A program made the position numbers and the translations under genes. This document shows, piece by piece, positions 64,000 through 64,000 of a stretch of DNA of 64,000 bases. Where the stretch lies: NCBI GenBank assembly GCA_021371955.1, contig JAJFVD010000015.1, forward strand, positions 1 to 64,000. The letters are read 5' to 3'. The notes beneath the pieces are model-generated. The model was not told the origin of the DNA. It ran no database searches and saw only the letters and a list, made by a program, of their open reading frames with translations. The stretch comes from Bacteroidales bacterium (GTDB lineage: Bacteria > Bacteroidota > Bacteroidia > Bacteroidales > UBA932). Within the stretch, counting starts at the first letter, position 1; each line of letters begins with the position of its first letter.

Positions 64000-64000
64000 C

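Overview
This 64 kb window is chromosomal DNA from a member of the Bacteroidetes, most likely the order Bacteroidales. The evidence is gene content plus promoter style. Gene content includes a holB-ricT-gldH cluster, a sigma-54 activator-lptE-TPR-secG cluster, an RND pump with a PG0541-type small partner, a trans-membrane cytochrome b558-type SdhC, DUF4403 and DUF3109 proteins, and split transketolase. Many genes are preceded by the Bacteroidetes -7 box TAnnTTTG, once with a well-spaced TTTG upstream, and classical Shine-Dalgarno sequences are scarce. Gene density is high and most genes are housekeeping. No rRNA, tRNA, CRISPR, prophage or complete insertion sequence was seen.

Layout. 0-3.5 kb: tail of a glycyl-radical-enzyme activase, then a FIST-domain histidine kinase and an alphaproteobacterial-looking alanine racemase, which read as an acquired pair. 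3.5-9.5 kb: GtrA/CDP-alcohol phosphotransferase pair, MscS channel, SGNH hydrolase, CstA, MiaA. 9.5-13.2 kb: SmpB, Lgt, a methyltransferase and Pgk. 13.2-15.4 kb: DUF4403 lipoprotein bordered by repeat-rich intergenic DNA. 15.4-26.5 kb: Frr, PyrH, an orphan SdhC, HemW, two conserved unknowns, TrmB-GldH-RicT-HolB-U32-TPR. 26.6-34 kb: M16 protease, DUF3109, polyprenyl synthase, LOG-family hydrolase, barrel protein, thioredoxin, serine dehydratase. 34-40.3 kb: a TetR-TolC-adaptor-RND-PG0541 efflux operon. 40.5-49 kb: Kbl, PspC-PadR-PspC, SecG-TPR-LptE-sigma-54 activator, OmpA/TPR lipoprotein. 49-50.2 kb: a repeat island around one small membrane-protein gene. 50.2-64 kb: second M16 protease, an MG2/plug protein, LepA, transketolase, an ECF sigma operon, TrmN6, LolD and a truncated EF-G-like GTPase.

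The most unusual signal is a set of modular intergenic repeats at 14.8-15.3, 49.08-49.27, 49.84-50.24 and 53.16 kb. Five hairpins with a constant 7-nt loop share an alignable 16-bp stem whose sequence differs between copies but stays paired through compensatory changes. They are interleaved with a 51-bp core element bounded by variable inverted arms, and with a REP-like module carrying GTAG next to a GC-rich palindrome. They look like a family of structured RNAs or non-autonomous palindromic elements. No mobilising enzyme is in the window.

Start codons were adjusted where signal peptides, family starts, operon spacing or promoter position argued for an internal start (GtrA, SGNH hydrolase, GldH, serine dehydratase, sigma-54 activator, MG2/plug protein, LepA, transketolase N subunit, Spy-like protein).
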